From positions 1 through 64,000 of the forward strand of contig NZ_LGDY01000123.1 in assembly GCF_001279525.1 (NCBI RefSeq): a stretch of 64,000 nt of DNA, read 5' to 3'. Shown in pieces: positions 39,438 to 48,260 of the stretch. The stretch is from Nocardia sp. NRRL S-836 (lineage in GTDB: Bacteria > Actinomycetota > Actinomycetes > Mycobacteriales > Pseudonocardiaceae). The number at the start of each line of letters is the position of its first letter. Within the stretch, counting starts at the first letter, position 1. The notes beneath the pieces were generated by a model. It had not been told where the DNA came from, did no database searches, and worked only from the letters and a program-made list of their open reading frames with translations. The translations under genes and the position numbers were made by a program.

Positions 39438-41249
39438 GTGACGACGCACCCTGCTCCAGAGGTTCCGGACCAGCTCTTCGACGACCCCGCCGCGGAGGCC
39501 ACGTGGCGTGAACGGTTCACCGCGCCCCGGATGAGCCTGCCCGGCTGGGCCGACGACGCACCCGACCGCACGCTGTACATCTCCAACGCCAGTGGCGTGT
39601 GGGAGATCTACGCCTGGGACCGGGCCACCGACGAGCACCGCAAGGTCACCGACCGCCCGAACGGCACGTCACACGGCACGTTGAACCCGGACGGCACCGA
39701 GATCTGGTGGTTCGACGACCACGACGGTGACGAGTTCGGCGTGTGGGTGCGGGAGCCGTTCCACGCCGACGGCAGCAAGGCGGAGCCCGCGCTCGCGGGG
39801 GTCACCGCCGGCTACCCGGCCGGGCTGGAGATCGGCCGCGAGGTCACGGCCGTCGCCGCCTCGACCGACGACGGCACCACGGTCTGGCTGGCCCGTGGCG
39901 ACCGCACCGAGGTGATCTACCAGAACGAGAACGACGCCGGTGTCACGGCGATGTCCAAGGACGAGTCGCTCGTCGCGATCGCGCACTCCGAGCACGGCGA
40001 CAACCGGCACATGGCGTTGCGCGTGCTGGCCGCCGCCGACGGGTCGGTCGTCGCCGAGAAGTGGGACGGCAAGGGCAAGGGGCTCGACGCCGTCTCGTTC
40101 AGCCCGGTGCGCGGCGACCAGCGCCTGCTCGTGCTGCACGAGCGCCGCGGCCGCGAGGAGCTGCTGATCTGGGACGTCGCCGCCGACACCGAGCAGGAGA
40201 TCGTGCTCGACCTGCCGGGTGAGGTTTCCGCCGACTGGTACCCCGACGCGTCCGCGTTGCTGATCGTCCACACGCACCACGCGCGCAACACCGTGCACCG
40301 CTACGACTTGACGACCGGTGAGCTGTCCACTCTGGACACCGCGCCCGGCGTGATCGGCTCGGCCGGCGTGCGCCCGGACGGCACCGTCGAGTACTCGTGG
40401 TCGTCCGCCTCGACGTCGACCGTGATCCGCGCGCTGTCCGCCGACGGCGGCGAGCGCGTGCTCGTCGAACCTGCGGGTGCCCGCCCGGCCACGTCACAGC
40501 CGCTGGAGGACGTCTTCGTCGGCGACGTCCACGCCCTGGTGTCGCGGCCCGCGGGCGAGGGGCCGTTCCCGACCGTCTTCATGATCCACGGCGGCCCGCA
40601 CTCCTCCGACGAGGACCGCTTCTCCGCCTACCGCGCCGTGTGGCTCGACGCCGGTTTCGCGACGGTGCACGTCAACTACCGCGGTTCGTCCGGCTACGGT
40701 TCGCAGTGGCGGGACGCCATCGAGGGCCGTCCGGGCCTCACCGAGCTCGAGGACATCGCCGCCGTCCACGACTGGGCCGTCGAGTCCGGCCTCGCCGACC
40801 CGGCGCGCGTCGTGCTGAACGGCGCCTCCTGGGGTGGCTACCTGACCCTGCTCGGCATCGGCACCCAGCCGGACCGCTGGGCGGTCGGCATCGCGGGCGT
40901 CCCGGTCGCCGACTACTTCGCCGCCTACGAGGACGAGATGGAACCGCTGCGCGCCTTCGACCGCGCGCTCTTCGGCGGCTCCCCGGAGGACCTCCCGGAC
41001 CTCTACCGCGAGTGCTCGCCGCTGACCTACGTCGACCAGGTCACCGCGCCGGTCCTGATCCTCGCCGGCGAGAACGACCCGCGCTGCCCGATCCGGCAGA
41101 TCGACAACTACCTCGACGCCCTCGCCGAGCGCGGTCACACCTACGAGATGTACCGCTACGACGCGGGGCACGGCTCGCTGGTGGTCGCCGAGACGATGCG
41201 GCAGACGGCCGCCGAGGTGGACTTCGCGCGCCGCCACCTGTCCCGCTGA
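39438..41249 (+). CDS. S9 family serine peptidase (prolyl oligopeptidase-like)
   Basis: 603 residues, no signal peptide, so cytoplasmic. An N-terminal beta-propeller (LYISNASGVWEIYAWDRATDEHRKV; TVEYSWSSASTSTVIRAL) covers an alpha/beta-hydrolase domain. The nucleophile Ser is in NGASWGGYLT, Asp in LAGENDPRCPIRQ and His in DAGHGSLV; MIHGGPHSSDEDRF is the oxyanion-side motif. It hydrolyses short peptides or amino-acyl esters. GTG 39438 lies six bases after TAGTGT (39426-39431), so it is probably leaderless. Confidence 0.93.
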   Translation: MTTHPAPEVPDQLFDDPAAEATWRERFTAPRMSLPGWADDAPDRTLYISNASGVWEIYAWDRATDEHRKVTDRPNGTSHGTLNPDGTEIWWFDDHDGDEFGVWVREPFHADGSKAEPALAGVTAGYPAGLEIGREVTAVAASTDDGTTVWLARGDRTEVIYQNENDAGVTAMSKDESLVAIAHSEHGDNRHMALRVLAAADGSVVAEKWDGKGKGLDAVSFSPVRGDQRLLVLHERRGREELLIWDVAADTEQEIVLDLPGEVSADWYPDASALLIVHTHHARNTVHRYDLTTGELSTLDTAPGVIGSAGVRPDGTVEYSWSSASTSTVIRALSADGGERVLVEPAGARPATSQPLEDVFVGDVHALVSRPAGEGPFPTVFMIHGGPHSSDEDRFSAYRAVWLDAGFATVHVNYRGSSGYGSQWRDAIEGRPGLTELEDIAAVHDWAVESGLADPARVVLNGASWGGYLTLLGIGTQPDRWAVGIAGVPVADYFAAYEDEMEPLRAFDRALFGGSPEDLPDLYRECSPLTYVDQVTAPVLILAGENDPRCPIRQIDNYLDALAERGHTYEMYRYDAGHGSLVVAETMRQTAAEVDFARRHLSR

Positions 41250-41277
41250 TGTCCTGAAGAGGCCGGAAGAACGACGA

Positions 41278-41302
41278 GGCCCGCTCCGTCGAGGAGCGGG
41301 CC
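41278..41302. terminator. Bidirectional terminator between S9 peptidase and dps
   Basis: A perfect 10-bp stem, GGCCCGCTCC at 41278-41287 with its complement at 41293-41302, 5-base loop GTCGA, between convergent genes. Confidence 0.8.
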
Positions 41303-41319
41303 GTCCGTCGGCTGCCGGG

Positions 41320-41796
41320 TCAGGCGGCCTGCGCCTGCCACATCCAGTGCGCCTGCTCCAGCTCCTGCGTGATGCCGATCAGCAGGTCCTGGGTGACGAG
41401 GTCCGGCTTGTCGGTCTCGTCGATGCGGGCACGCATGCGCGTGATCAGCTGCGCCAGCGACTTCGTGATCGCCGCGACGACCTGGTCCTCCTTCAGCCAG
41501 CCGGTCTCCATCTCGGGCAGGCCGGACGACGAGGCGATGGTCTTCGCCGTGCCGTTCGGCGTGACGCCGAGAGCGGCCGCGCGTTCGGCGACCTGGTCGG
41601 CGGCGTTGCGCGCCGCGATGACCAGCTCGTCGAGCTGCAGGTGGACGCTGCGGAAGTTCTTGCCGATCACGTTCCAGTGCGCCTGCTTCCCGATCAGGGA
41701 CAGGTCGACGAGGTCGACGAGCGTTGCCTGCAGCACCGCTCCGACGGCGTCACGATCGGCGTCGGCGAGCGGGCTGGTGATCGGGTACTTGGCCAT
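41320..41796 (-). CDS. dps: Dps family ferroxidase / DNA-protection protein
   Basis: 158 residues. Four-helix ferritin-like protein with the inter-subunit ferroxidase motif (QAHWNVIGKNFRSVHLQLDELV). It forms dodecamers that oxidise and store Fe(II) with H2O2 and can coat DNA. The length matches Dps of Streptomyces and Mycobacterium. It lies 16 bases downstream of ohr, so both peroxide-defence genes are likely co-transcribed. Confidence 0.93.
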   Translation of the reverse strand: MAKYPITSPLADADRDAVGAVLQATLVDLVDLSLIGKQAHWNVIGKNFRSVHLQLDELVIAARNAADQVAERAAALGVTPNGTAKTIASSSGLPEMETGWLKEDQVVAAITKSLAQLITRMRARIDETDKPDLVTQDLLIGITQELEQAHWMWQAQAA

Positions 41797-41812
41797 TGTT
41801 GAACGCGCCTCC

Positions 41813-42235
41813 TCAGACGGTGACGGTGAGCGCCACCTCGATGTTGCCGCGCGTCGCGTTCGAGTACGGGCAGACCTGGTGGGCCTGCTCGACGAGCTTC
41901 TCCGCGACCGCCTGGTCGAGTCCGGGGATGTTCACGGCGAGCTCGACGCCCAGCTGGAAGCCGCCGGTCCCGTTCGATCCGATCCCCACCTTGGCGGTTA
42001 CCTCAGAAGAAGCGACCTGAATCTTCCCGGCGCGCGCGACGGCTGCGAGGGCGGAGTTGAAGCACGCTGCGTAACCGGCCGCGAACAGCTGCTCGGGGTT
42101 GGTCGCGTCACCGCCGGGGCCGCCCATCTCCTTGGGGACCGACAGCACCTCGTCGATCACACCGTCGGAGGAGCGCACCTCGCCGTTGCGGCCCTCGCCG
42201 TAAGCAGTCGCCTCGGCCGTGTACAGCGCTTCCAT
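41813..42235 (-). CDS. Organic hydroperoxide resistance protein (Ohr/OsmC)
   Basis: 140 residues from ATG 42235 (GGGAGAG upstream); earlier in-frame starts have no ribosome binding site. Ohr signatures: TNPEQLFAAGYAACFNSAL with Cys58 and AHQVCPYSNATRGN with Cys122, the peroxidatic pair. Ohr reduces organic hydroperoxides via lipoylated proteins. No OhrR/MarR regulator is adjacent. First gene of the ohr-dps pair. Confidence 0.93.
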   Translation of the reverse strand: MEALYTAEATAYGEGRNGEVRSSDGVIDEVLSVPKEMGGPGGDATNPEQLFAAGYAACFNSALAAVARAGKIQVASSEVTAKVGIGSNGTGGFQLGVELAVNIPGLDQAVAEKLVEQAHQVCPYSNATRGNIEVALTVTV

Positions 42236-42317
42236 TCCGCTCTCCCTTGGGTCAGTGGGTGGTTCCACTCAGGGAGAACGCATCGTGCGCGACTTATCTG
42301 CCCGATCGTGACTCAGT

Positions 42318-42887
42318 TCACGCCTGGTGCGCGGCCTGGCGCTGCGCGAACTCGACCACCTGACGGCCGATGACCCGCAGGTTCCGGTCGACGTCGGAGT
42401 CGGAGCACGAGCCGTCGCCGTCGAACTTGACCTGCGCGGAGTTGATCGCGGAACCCAGCGGCGTCGGCCAGCCGCGCAACGCGTGCACGATCGAGCGAAC
42501 CGCGGCGAGCGTGTTCACCGCGGCCTGCCACCCGTAGGCGGCGGTGATCGTGCCGACCGCGCGGCCGTCGAGGTAGGGGCGCTCGTCGTCACGCAGGTCC
42601 TCGATGTAGTCGAGGGCGTTCTTGACCAGGCCGGAGACCGTGCCGTGGTAGCCGGGCGACACGAGGATCACGCCGTCGGCCCTGCGCAGGTCCTCGACCA
42701 TCCGCTTCGCCACGTCGGTGCGTTCCGGCACGGACGGGTCGTAGAACGGCAGCACCAGTTCGGGGCCGCTGTACTGGATGGTCCGCGCGCCCATTTCGCG
42801 AGCACCTTCGAGCGCGACCCGCAGCGCCCGCTCGGACTGCGAGTCGGACCTGATCGAGCCGCCGATGCCCACCACCGTCACCGTCAT
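42318..42887 (-). CDS. NADPH-dependent FMN reductase
   Basis: 189 residues. Flavodoxin-like fold with GIGGSIRSDSQSERAL as FMN phosphate site and SPGYHGTVSGLVKNALDYIEDL as the isoalloxazine loop. It reduces free or bound FMN with NADPH. ATG 42887 has GGAAGGA at normal distance. CTCCAG/CTGGAG arms at 42905-42920 form a small palindrome just upstream and might be an operator. The gene is 82 bases from ohr on the same strand. Confidence 0.9.
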   Translation of the reverse strand: MTVTVVGIGGSIRSDSQSERALRVALEGAREMGARTIQYSGPELVLPFYDPSVPERTDVAKRMVEDLRRADGVILVSPGYHGTVSGLVKNALDYIEDLRDDERPYLDGRAVGTITAAYGWQAAVNTLAAVRSIVHALRGWPTPLGSAINSAQVKFDGDGSCSDSDVDRNLRVIGRQVVEFAQRQAAHQA

Positions 42888-42952
42888 GACGCCGATCCTT
42901 CCACCTCCAGATACCTGGAGATCCAGCACTACTGGCTAGTAACATGCACCAC

Positions 42953-44005
42953 ATGTCGAACATCCAGGCGCGTGTGATGGCCGGCGCCCTGCGCTTCGCG
43001 TTCGGTCTGCCCTCACCCGTGCGCCGCCTGATCACGGGGCCCCGGATCCGCCTGGACGGTCAGGACCTGCACCCGGACGCGCAGTTGCTGCTCCGCCTCC
43101 AGCAGCTGTCCGGAACCGGGTGGCGCACGAGGACAGCTTCGGAGAGCCGGCTGGACCTTGAGTTGAGCACGAAGCTCGTCTCCGGTCCCAGGATCACCGG
43201 GGTGGGTGCCCGCGACCTCACGATCGGGGAGTTCGCCGGGCGGTTGTACACACCGCACGGGCTGGCGCCGGGCTCGGCTTTGTTGATCTTCTACCACGGT
43301 GGCGGCTGGGTGACCGGCAGCCTGGAGAGCCACGACAACCTGTGCCGCTTCCTCGCCCGTGAGGCCGGCGTGCGGGTGCTGGCGGCGGACTACCGGCTCG
43401 CGCCCGAGTACCCGTTCCCCGCGGCGGCCGACGACGCGGCCGAGGTGCTGCGCTACGCCGTGACCAAGGCGGCGGACCTGGGCATCGACCCGCGCCGGAT
43501 CGCACTGGGCGGCGACAGCGCGGGCGGCAACCTCGCGGCGGTGACCGCGCACGGCGCCGAGGTCGACCTGGCGTTCCTGCTGCTGTTGTACCCCGGTGTG
43601 GACGCGTCGGTGCGGCGCCGGTCGCGGGAGCTCTTCGGCAACGGGTTCTTCCTCACCGACGAGAAGATGGACTGGTTCCTCGACCAGTACAGCGCCGGTG
43701 GCCGCGACCGGCACGACCCGCGGCTGTCGATCATGCTGGCCGAGGACCTGTCCGGGCTGCCGCCGACCTACATCGCGACCGCGGGCTACGACCCGTTGCG
43801 CGACGAGGGCGAGGCCTTCGCCGAACGGCTGGCCGCCGAGGGCGTGCCGGTGGTGCTGCGGCGGCACGAGGGCCTGTTCCACGGGTTCGCGAACGTGCTC
43901 GGCGTGGGCGGAATCTTCCGCGAGGCCGTGTCCGAGGCCGTCGGCGCGCTGCGGACCGGCCTGGCCCTCGCGAACTCTGCCCAGGACGTCCCCGAGACCG
44001 CCTGA
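42953..44005 (+). CDS. Alpha/beta hydrolase of the hormone-sensitive lipase family
   Basis: 350 residues from ATG 42953; an ATG at 42944 also fits. TAACAT (42940-42945) lies seven bases before the chosen start, consistent with leaderless transcription. HSL signatures are present: FYHGGGWVTGS (oxyanion hole), GGDSAGGNLA with nucleophile Ser, YDPLRDEGEAFAERL (Asp region) and HGFAN (His). It hydrolyses acyl or aryl esters; the natural substrate is unknown. Its stop and the opposing MFS stop sit in one palindrome at 44000-44015. Confidence 0.9.
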   Translation: MSNIQARVMAGALRFAFGLPSPVRRLITGPRIRLDGQDLHPDAQLLLRLQQLSGTGWRTRTASESRLDLELSTKLVSGPRITGVGARDLTIGEFAGRLYTPHGLAPGSALLIFYHGGGWVTGSLESHDNLCRFLAREAGVRVLAADYRLAPEYPFPAAADDAAEVLRYAVTKAADLGIDPRRIALGGDSAGGNLAAVTAHGAEVDLAFLLLLYPGVDASVRRRSRELFGNGFFLTDEKMDWFLDQYSAGGRDRHDPRLSIMLAEDLSGLPPTYIATAGYDPLRDEGEAFAERLAAEGVPVVLRRHEGLFHGFANVLGVGGIFREAVSEAVGALRTGLALANSAQDVPETA

Positions 44006-44015
44006 CCGGTCAGGC
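44000..44015. repeat. 16-bp palindrome containing both convergent stop codons
   Basis: GCCTGACCGGTCAGGC is fully self-complementary. TGA of the hydrolase (44003-44005) and TCA of the opposing MFS gene (44010-44012) are both inside it. It may serve as a minimal bidirectional terminator. Confidence 0.7.
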
Positions 44016-45182
44016 CGCCACCGGCTGCCGCTGCCGGCTCAGCAGGTAGCCGACACCGGCGACCGCCAGCCCGGCCACACCCGCGACGACGAAGCCGAGC
44101 GCGGGCCCGCCGTGATCCACGGCGAGGCCCGCGAGCGGCTGCCCGGCCGCGACCCCGAACGTGAACGCCGACCCCTGCACCCCGAGCGCCATCCCGCGCG
44201 CCGACGGGGGCGCGAGCTTGCTGATCTGCTCGCTCGACGCGGCGATCGTGGGCGCGCACAGCAGGTTCATCGGGATCAACGCGAGCGCCAGCACCGCCAC
44301 GTTCCCGTCACCCAGCCCCACCGGCAGCTCCAGCAACGCCATCCCCGCGAGCAGCACGACCCCGCCCGGCACCCGCCGCAGCCCGCCGTAGACGAGCCCG
44401 CCGAACGCCGACGCCGCGCACATCACCACGAAGATCAGGCCCAGCCAGCCCTGCCTGCCCGCGTGCTCCAGGCTCGCGATCGACGCGAGCTCCATGCCCG
44501 ACAGCACCATCGTGGCCCCGAACGGGATGATCAGCGCCGCGATCATGGGTCCGCGCAGCCACGACTGCCAGCGCGGTGCCGGTTGCGTCGTGACCTCGTC
44601 CTCGTGCACCAGCGGCGGGTTCACCACGTACAGCAGCACGCACGCGAGCACGATGGCCACACCGATCGACACCAGCGCCAGGCCGGTCGAGAACTTCGTC
44701 GCGAGCAGCACCCCGGCCGCGGGCCCGACCATGAACGACAGCTCGACCGAGATCGAGTCCAGCGAGAACGCCGGCCTGCGCTGCGGTTCCGGCACCAGCG
44801 CCGTGAGCGCCTGCCGGCCGATCGACATCACCGGCACCGCGAACAACCCGTTGGCGAACGCCAGCGGCAGCAGCCAGTGGTAGCTCAGCAACGGCGCCGT
44901 CAGCCAGAACACGCCCTCCACCAGCGCGCTGACGGTGAGCGTGATCCGCAGCCCCCGCCTGTCGATCAGCCGCCCCATCAGCGGCGATCCCAGCCCGATG
45001 CCCACCATCGTCGCGAACCCGACCGCGCCCGCCGCCGCGTAGCCCTTGTCGAGCGAGGTCACGACGTGCAGCGTCACCGTCACGCCCGCCGCCGTCGGGG
45101 CGATCCGCGCGAGCAGTACCAGCAGCATCAGCGACCGCACACCGGGCAGCGCGAGGACGTGTTTGAAGGGGGCGAGGTTCAC
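44010..45182 (-). CDS. MFS transporter (copy B)
   Basis: 390 residues from GTG 45182, chosen because it reproduces the NLAPFKHVL start of the paralogue at 32336-33508, which is the same length. Shared segments include GSPLMGRLIDRRGLR, MSIGRQALTALVPEPQRR and LDSISVELSFMVGPAAGVLLATKFS. It is probably an exporter of unknown substrate. The gene lies 64 bases downstream of the PBP gene on the same strand, so read-through is possible. Confidence 0.88.
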   Translation of the reverse strand: MNLAPFKHVLALPGVRSLMLLVLLARIAPTAAGVTVTLHVVTSLDKGYAAAGAVGFATMVGIGLGSPLMGRLIDRRGLRITLTVSALVEGVFWLTAPLLSYHWLLPLAFANGLFAVPVMSIGRQALTALVPEPQRRPAFSLDSISVELSFMVGPAAGVLLATKFSTGLALVSIGVAIVLACVLLYVVNPPLVHEDEVTTQPAPRWQSWLRGPMIAALIIPFGATMVLSGMELASIASLEHAGRQGWLGLIFVVMCAASAFGGLVYGGLRRVPGGVVLLAGMALLELPVGLGDGNVAVLALALIPMNLLCAPTIAASSEQISKLAPPSARGMALGVQGSAFTFGVAAGQPLAGLAVDHGGPALGFVVAGVAGLAVAGVGYLLSRQRQPVAA

Positions 45183-45245
45183 CCCCACATCGTCACCCGG
45201 CTGGCAAGCGCGTTTCGGCTGTTCAGGACGCGCCCGGCACAGCGG

Positions 45246-47696
45246 CTACCGCCCGGGCGGGCCACCCGGTTCGGTGGGCAGCGTGATCGGCGGCGGCTCG
45301 TTCGGGTTGCCGGGGTCGGGGTTGCCGGGGTTCGGCGTTCCGGTCGGGTCGGTCGGCGCGGGCGGCGGCACGTAGCCGGAGCTCACCGACAGCGTGATCA
45401 CCGTGCCGCGCAACGCGTTGCCGCGCGGCGACTGGCTGACGACGGTGCCCTTGGGCCGGTCGGAGTTGATCGTCTGCTGGCTCGTCTTGTACCCGGCCTG
45501 CTCCAGCGTCCGCACCGCGTCGTTGACCTGGCGGCCGACGACGTCCGGGATCTGGATCTCCCGGCCGCCCTTGAGGTAGCGCGGCTCGACCGGGGGCAGC
45601 TGCGCGACCGGCAGGGTGGCGTGCACCTTCGACATCGTGTCGAACCACGTGCGCGCGGGGATGGTGCCGCCGAAGATGTTGCCGTTGCCGCACAGGCGGG
45701 GCGCGCCGGTGACGCAGATCGGGCGGGGCGAGGTGCCGTCGTTGAACGTCTGCACGGCGCCCGCGAAGTCCGGCGTCGCGCCGATGAACGCGGCCGACTT
45801 GTACTCCTCCGTGGTGCCGGTCTTGCCGATCATCGGGCGGGTCCACTTGAACGCGCGGGCGGCCGCGGCGGCGGTGCCGTTGCCGAGGTCGTCCTTGCTC
45901 ATGCCCGTCGCGAGGCCGTTGGCGAGGCCCTCGCTGACGACCTGCTCGCACGGCGCCTCGTTGACCTGCACGGCCTTGCCGTTGCGGTCGAGGACCTTCG
46001 CGAGCGGCGTGGGCGGGCACCACTTGCCGCCGGACACGATGGTCGCGGCGACGTTCGCGAGCTCCAGAGTGGACACCGGGGCCGGCGACAGCGTGAAGGA
46101 GGCGTTGCCGCCGTCCTGCTTGTAGAACTCGGTCTGCGAGATGCGGTTCTGCTTCTCCTTGGCCTTCGGGTCGGGCCGCATGCCCTGCAGGTTCGTCGCC
46201 ATCGTGTCGCGCATGCCCAGCCGCGAGGCCATGTCGACCACCGCGTCCAGCCCGGTCTGCTCCTCCAGGATCACGAAGCCGGTGTTCGGCGAGGTCTGCA
46301 GGGCCTGTTGCAGCGACATCGACGACGGGTAGCTCGAGTCGAAGTTCGACAGGCAGTACCAGCGGGTGCCGGGCTCACCGGTGCTCGGGCAGCGCTGGGC
46401 GCCACCCTTGAACACCCGCGAGGTGTAGGACGTCGGCGTCGCGATGGTGTTCTCGATGCCCAGGCCCTTCTCCAGGGCCGCGGCGGCGGTGAAGACCTTG
46501 TAGACCGAGCCGGCGCCGAACTTGTTCTCCACACCGCTGGGCAGGTCGAACGTCGTCTGGTTCAGGTCCGCCTTCAGGCCGTAGTCGCGGTTCGCCACCA
46601 GCGCGAGCACGTCGTGGCGTTCCTTGCCGGGCTTCACCACGGCCATCGTGTTCGCGATTCCCGGCGTGCCCTTGGCGACCCCGGCCTCCGCCGCTGCCTT
46701 CGCCTGCGAGGTGACCGTTCTGTCCAAAGTGGTCTGGATCGTGTAGCCGCCGGTGCGCAGCTGTTCTTCGCTGAAACCCGCGCGTTGCAAGTAGTTCACG
46801 ACGTAGGAACAGAAGAAGCCGTTTTCCGGTCCGGCACCCACACAACCGTTCGGCGGCGTGCGGACCGGGTTCGCCAGACCGAGCCCTTCCTTCTTCGCCG
46901 CCTCGCCCGCGTCACGCGAGAGCTTGTCGTTCTCGACCATCCGGTCGATCACTTTGTTGCGCCGCTCCAGCGCTTTGTCCGGATACGCTTCGGGGTCGAG
47001 CGCTGACGGGCTGTTGACCATTCCGGCGAGCATCGCCGCCTGGGGAACGGTCAACTTGTCCGGCGTGGTGCTGAAGTAAGCCTGGGCGGCCGCCGCGATC
47101 CCGTAAATGGTCGAACCAAATGGGACCACGTTGAGGTAGCGGGCGAGGATCTCCTCCTTGCCCAGCTTCCGCTCCAGCTGCAGGGAGATCCGGGCCTCGC
47201 GCATCTTGCGCGCGATGGTCTGCTCCTGCGCCTTGGCCTGCTCCAGCTTGTTGTTCCGCGCCACGACGTGGACGAGGTAGTTCTTGACGTACTGCTGCGT
47301 CAGCGTCGACGCGCCCTGCGAGACCGAGCCGCTCACCTGGTTCGTCAGGCCGGCGCGGATGGTGCCCTTCCAGTCCACGCCCTGGTGCTCGTAGAACCGG
47401 CGGTCCTCGACCGAGATCAGCGCGGCCTTCATCGTCGGCGAGATCTTCTCCGGCGGTGTCAGCACGCGGTACTGGTCGTACAGGTAGGCGATCGGCGCGC
47501 CTTCCTTGTCGGTGACGGTCGTGATCAGCGGTGGGTCCGTGGTCACGAGGTCGGCGGAGATGCTGTCCACGGTGTCGCTGGCCCGGTTGGACACCAGGCC
47601 TGTCGCGCCCACGACTGGGAACAGCATGCCGGCGAGGAGAACCCCAGCCAGCAGGCACAGGCCGAGCATCTTGAGCACGCCATTCCTGACTCGCAC
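45246..47696 (-). CDS. Class A penicillin-binding protein with C-terminal PASTA domain (PonA2-like)
   Basis: 816 residues. N-terminal TM (10-34). GT51 transglycosylase with EDRRFYEHQGVD (catalytic Glu97). Transpeptidase with S397-V-Y-K, S469-P-N and K625-T-G. A PASTA domain from about 705 (EIQIPDVVGRQVNDAVRTL) and a Pro/Gly tail complete it. It polymerises and cross-links peptidoglycan outside the membrane. Being divergent from whiB matches the ponA2-whiB4 arrangement of M. tuberculosis. The GTG start is seven bases after TACGCT (minus strand, 47709-47704), consistent with leaderless transcription. VYK replaces the common TFK. Confidence 0.93.
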   Translation of the reverse strand: MRVRNGVLKMLGLCLLAGVLLAGMLFPVVGATGLVSNRASDTVDSISADLVTTDPPLITTVTDKEGAPIAYLYDQYRVLTPPEKISPTMKAALISVEDRRFYEHQGVDWKGTIRAGLTNQVSGSVSQGASTLTQQYVKNYLVHVVARNNKLEQAKAQEQTIARKMREARISLQLERKLGKEEILARYLNVVPFGSTIYGIAAAAQAYFSTTPDKLTVPQAAMLAGMVNSPSALDPEAYPDKALERRNKVIDRMVENDKLSRDAGEAAKKEGLGLANPVRTPPNGCVGAGPENGFFCSYVVNYLQRAGFSEEQLRTGGYTIQTTLDRTVTSQAKAAAEAGVAKGTPGIANTMAVVKPGKERHDVLALVANRDYGLKADLNQTTFDLPSGVENKFGAGSVYKVFTAAAALEKGLGIENTIATPTSYTSRVFKGGAQRCPSTGEPGTRWYCLSNFDSSYPSSMSLQQALQTSPNTGFVILEEQTGLDAVVDMASRLGMRDTMATNLQGMRPDPKAKEKQNRISQTEFYKQDGGNASFTLSPAPVSTLELANVAATIVSGGKWCPPTPLAKVLDRNGKAVQVNEAPCEQVVSEGLANGLATGMSKDDLGNGTAAAAARAFKWTRPMIGKTGTTEEYKSAAFIGATPDFAGAVQTFNDGTSPRPICVTGAPRLCGNGNIFGGTIPARTWFDTMSKVHATLPVAQLPPVEPRYLKGGREIQIPDVVGRQVNDAVRTLEQAGYKTSQQTINSDRPKGTVVSQSPRGNALRGTVITLSVSSGYVPPPAPTDPTGTPNPGNPDPGNPNEPPPITLPTEPGGPPGR

Positions 47697-47802
47697 GCAG
47701 GTCAGCGTACGCCGTACACGAACGGGTGAAGGTGATCAGTAAGGGCCGTTACTCAGCATGAGTAGACATACGCAAGACAGGTAACAGTCGGGTGACCCAG
47801 GC

Positions 47803-47831
47803 TTGGACAGGGAACCGAACGGCACTACAGT
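47803..47831 (+). promoter_or_regulatory. Promoter of whiB
   Basis: TTGGAC at 47803-47808 and TACAGT at 47826-47831 with a 17-base spacer. It is the best sigma-70-type promoter in the window and gives a 5' leader of roughly 95 bases before the whiB ATG. Confidence 0.6.
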
Positions 47832-47933
47832 CCGTCAACGTCCAAGGAATGCAGCCGTAGCTCGAACGCTACGGCATCCGTGGCAGGGGTGTGGCGGATT
47901 TCCACATTTGGACAGCACTGAGGAGTGGGGGAT

Positions 47934-48224
47934 ATGAACCAGGGGGATTGGCGTATCAACGCTTCGTGCCGTGACGAGGAGCCGGATCAGCTCTTCGTCC
48001 GCGGTGCGGAGCAGCGCAAGGCGAAGCTCGTGTGCCTCGGTTGTCCGGTGCGCATGGAATGCCTGGCCGAAGCGCTCGACAACAGGATCGAGTTCGGTGT
48101 CTGGGGTGGGATGACGGAGCGTGAACGACGCGCTCTGCTGCGTCGCCGTCCCGACGTTACGTCTTGGTACGAATTGCTCGACAATGCGCGCCAGGAACAC
48201 CACGAGGACTCGCGAGTCGGCTAG
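47934..48224 (+). CDS. WhiB-family iron-sulfur regulator (WhiB4-like by context)
   Basis: 96 residues from ATG 47934 (GGAGTGGGG upstream). Four Fe-S cysteines at C12, C34, C37 and C43 in the C-x(n)-C-x2-C-x5-C pattern. The G(V/I)WGG turn (FGVWGGMTERERRALLRRR) and basic DNA-contact tail complete the fold. WhiB proteins bind a redox- or NO-sensitive [4Fe-4S] cluster and partner the principal sigma factor. Divergence from the PonA2-like gene and adjacency to the ATPase pair match mycobacterial whiB4, which tunes oxidative-stress responses. The subclass assignment is by context only. Confidence 0.93.
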   Translation: MNQGDWRINASCRDEEPDQLFVRGAEQRKAKLVCLGCPVRMECLAEALDNRIEFGVWGGMTERERRALLRRRPDVTSWYELLDNARQEHHEDSRVG

Positions 48225-48260
48225 TTCGCGTCCGTCGCGGCACAAAAGATCAACACGGCA

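Noticed and set aside
43596..47006. A 1,136-codon open frame antisense to the MFS and PBP genes
   Set aside because: The opposite strand carries two well-recognised genes with full motif sets; the antisense translation is Arg/Gln/His-rich and resembles no family.
48225..48260. A terminator between whiB and the ATPase operon
   Set aside because: No inverted repeat is visible in this 36-base gap.
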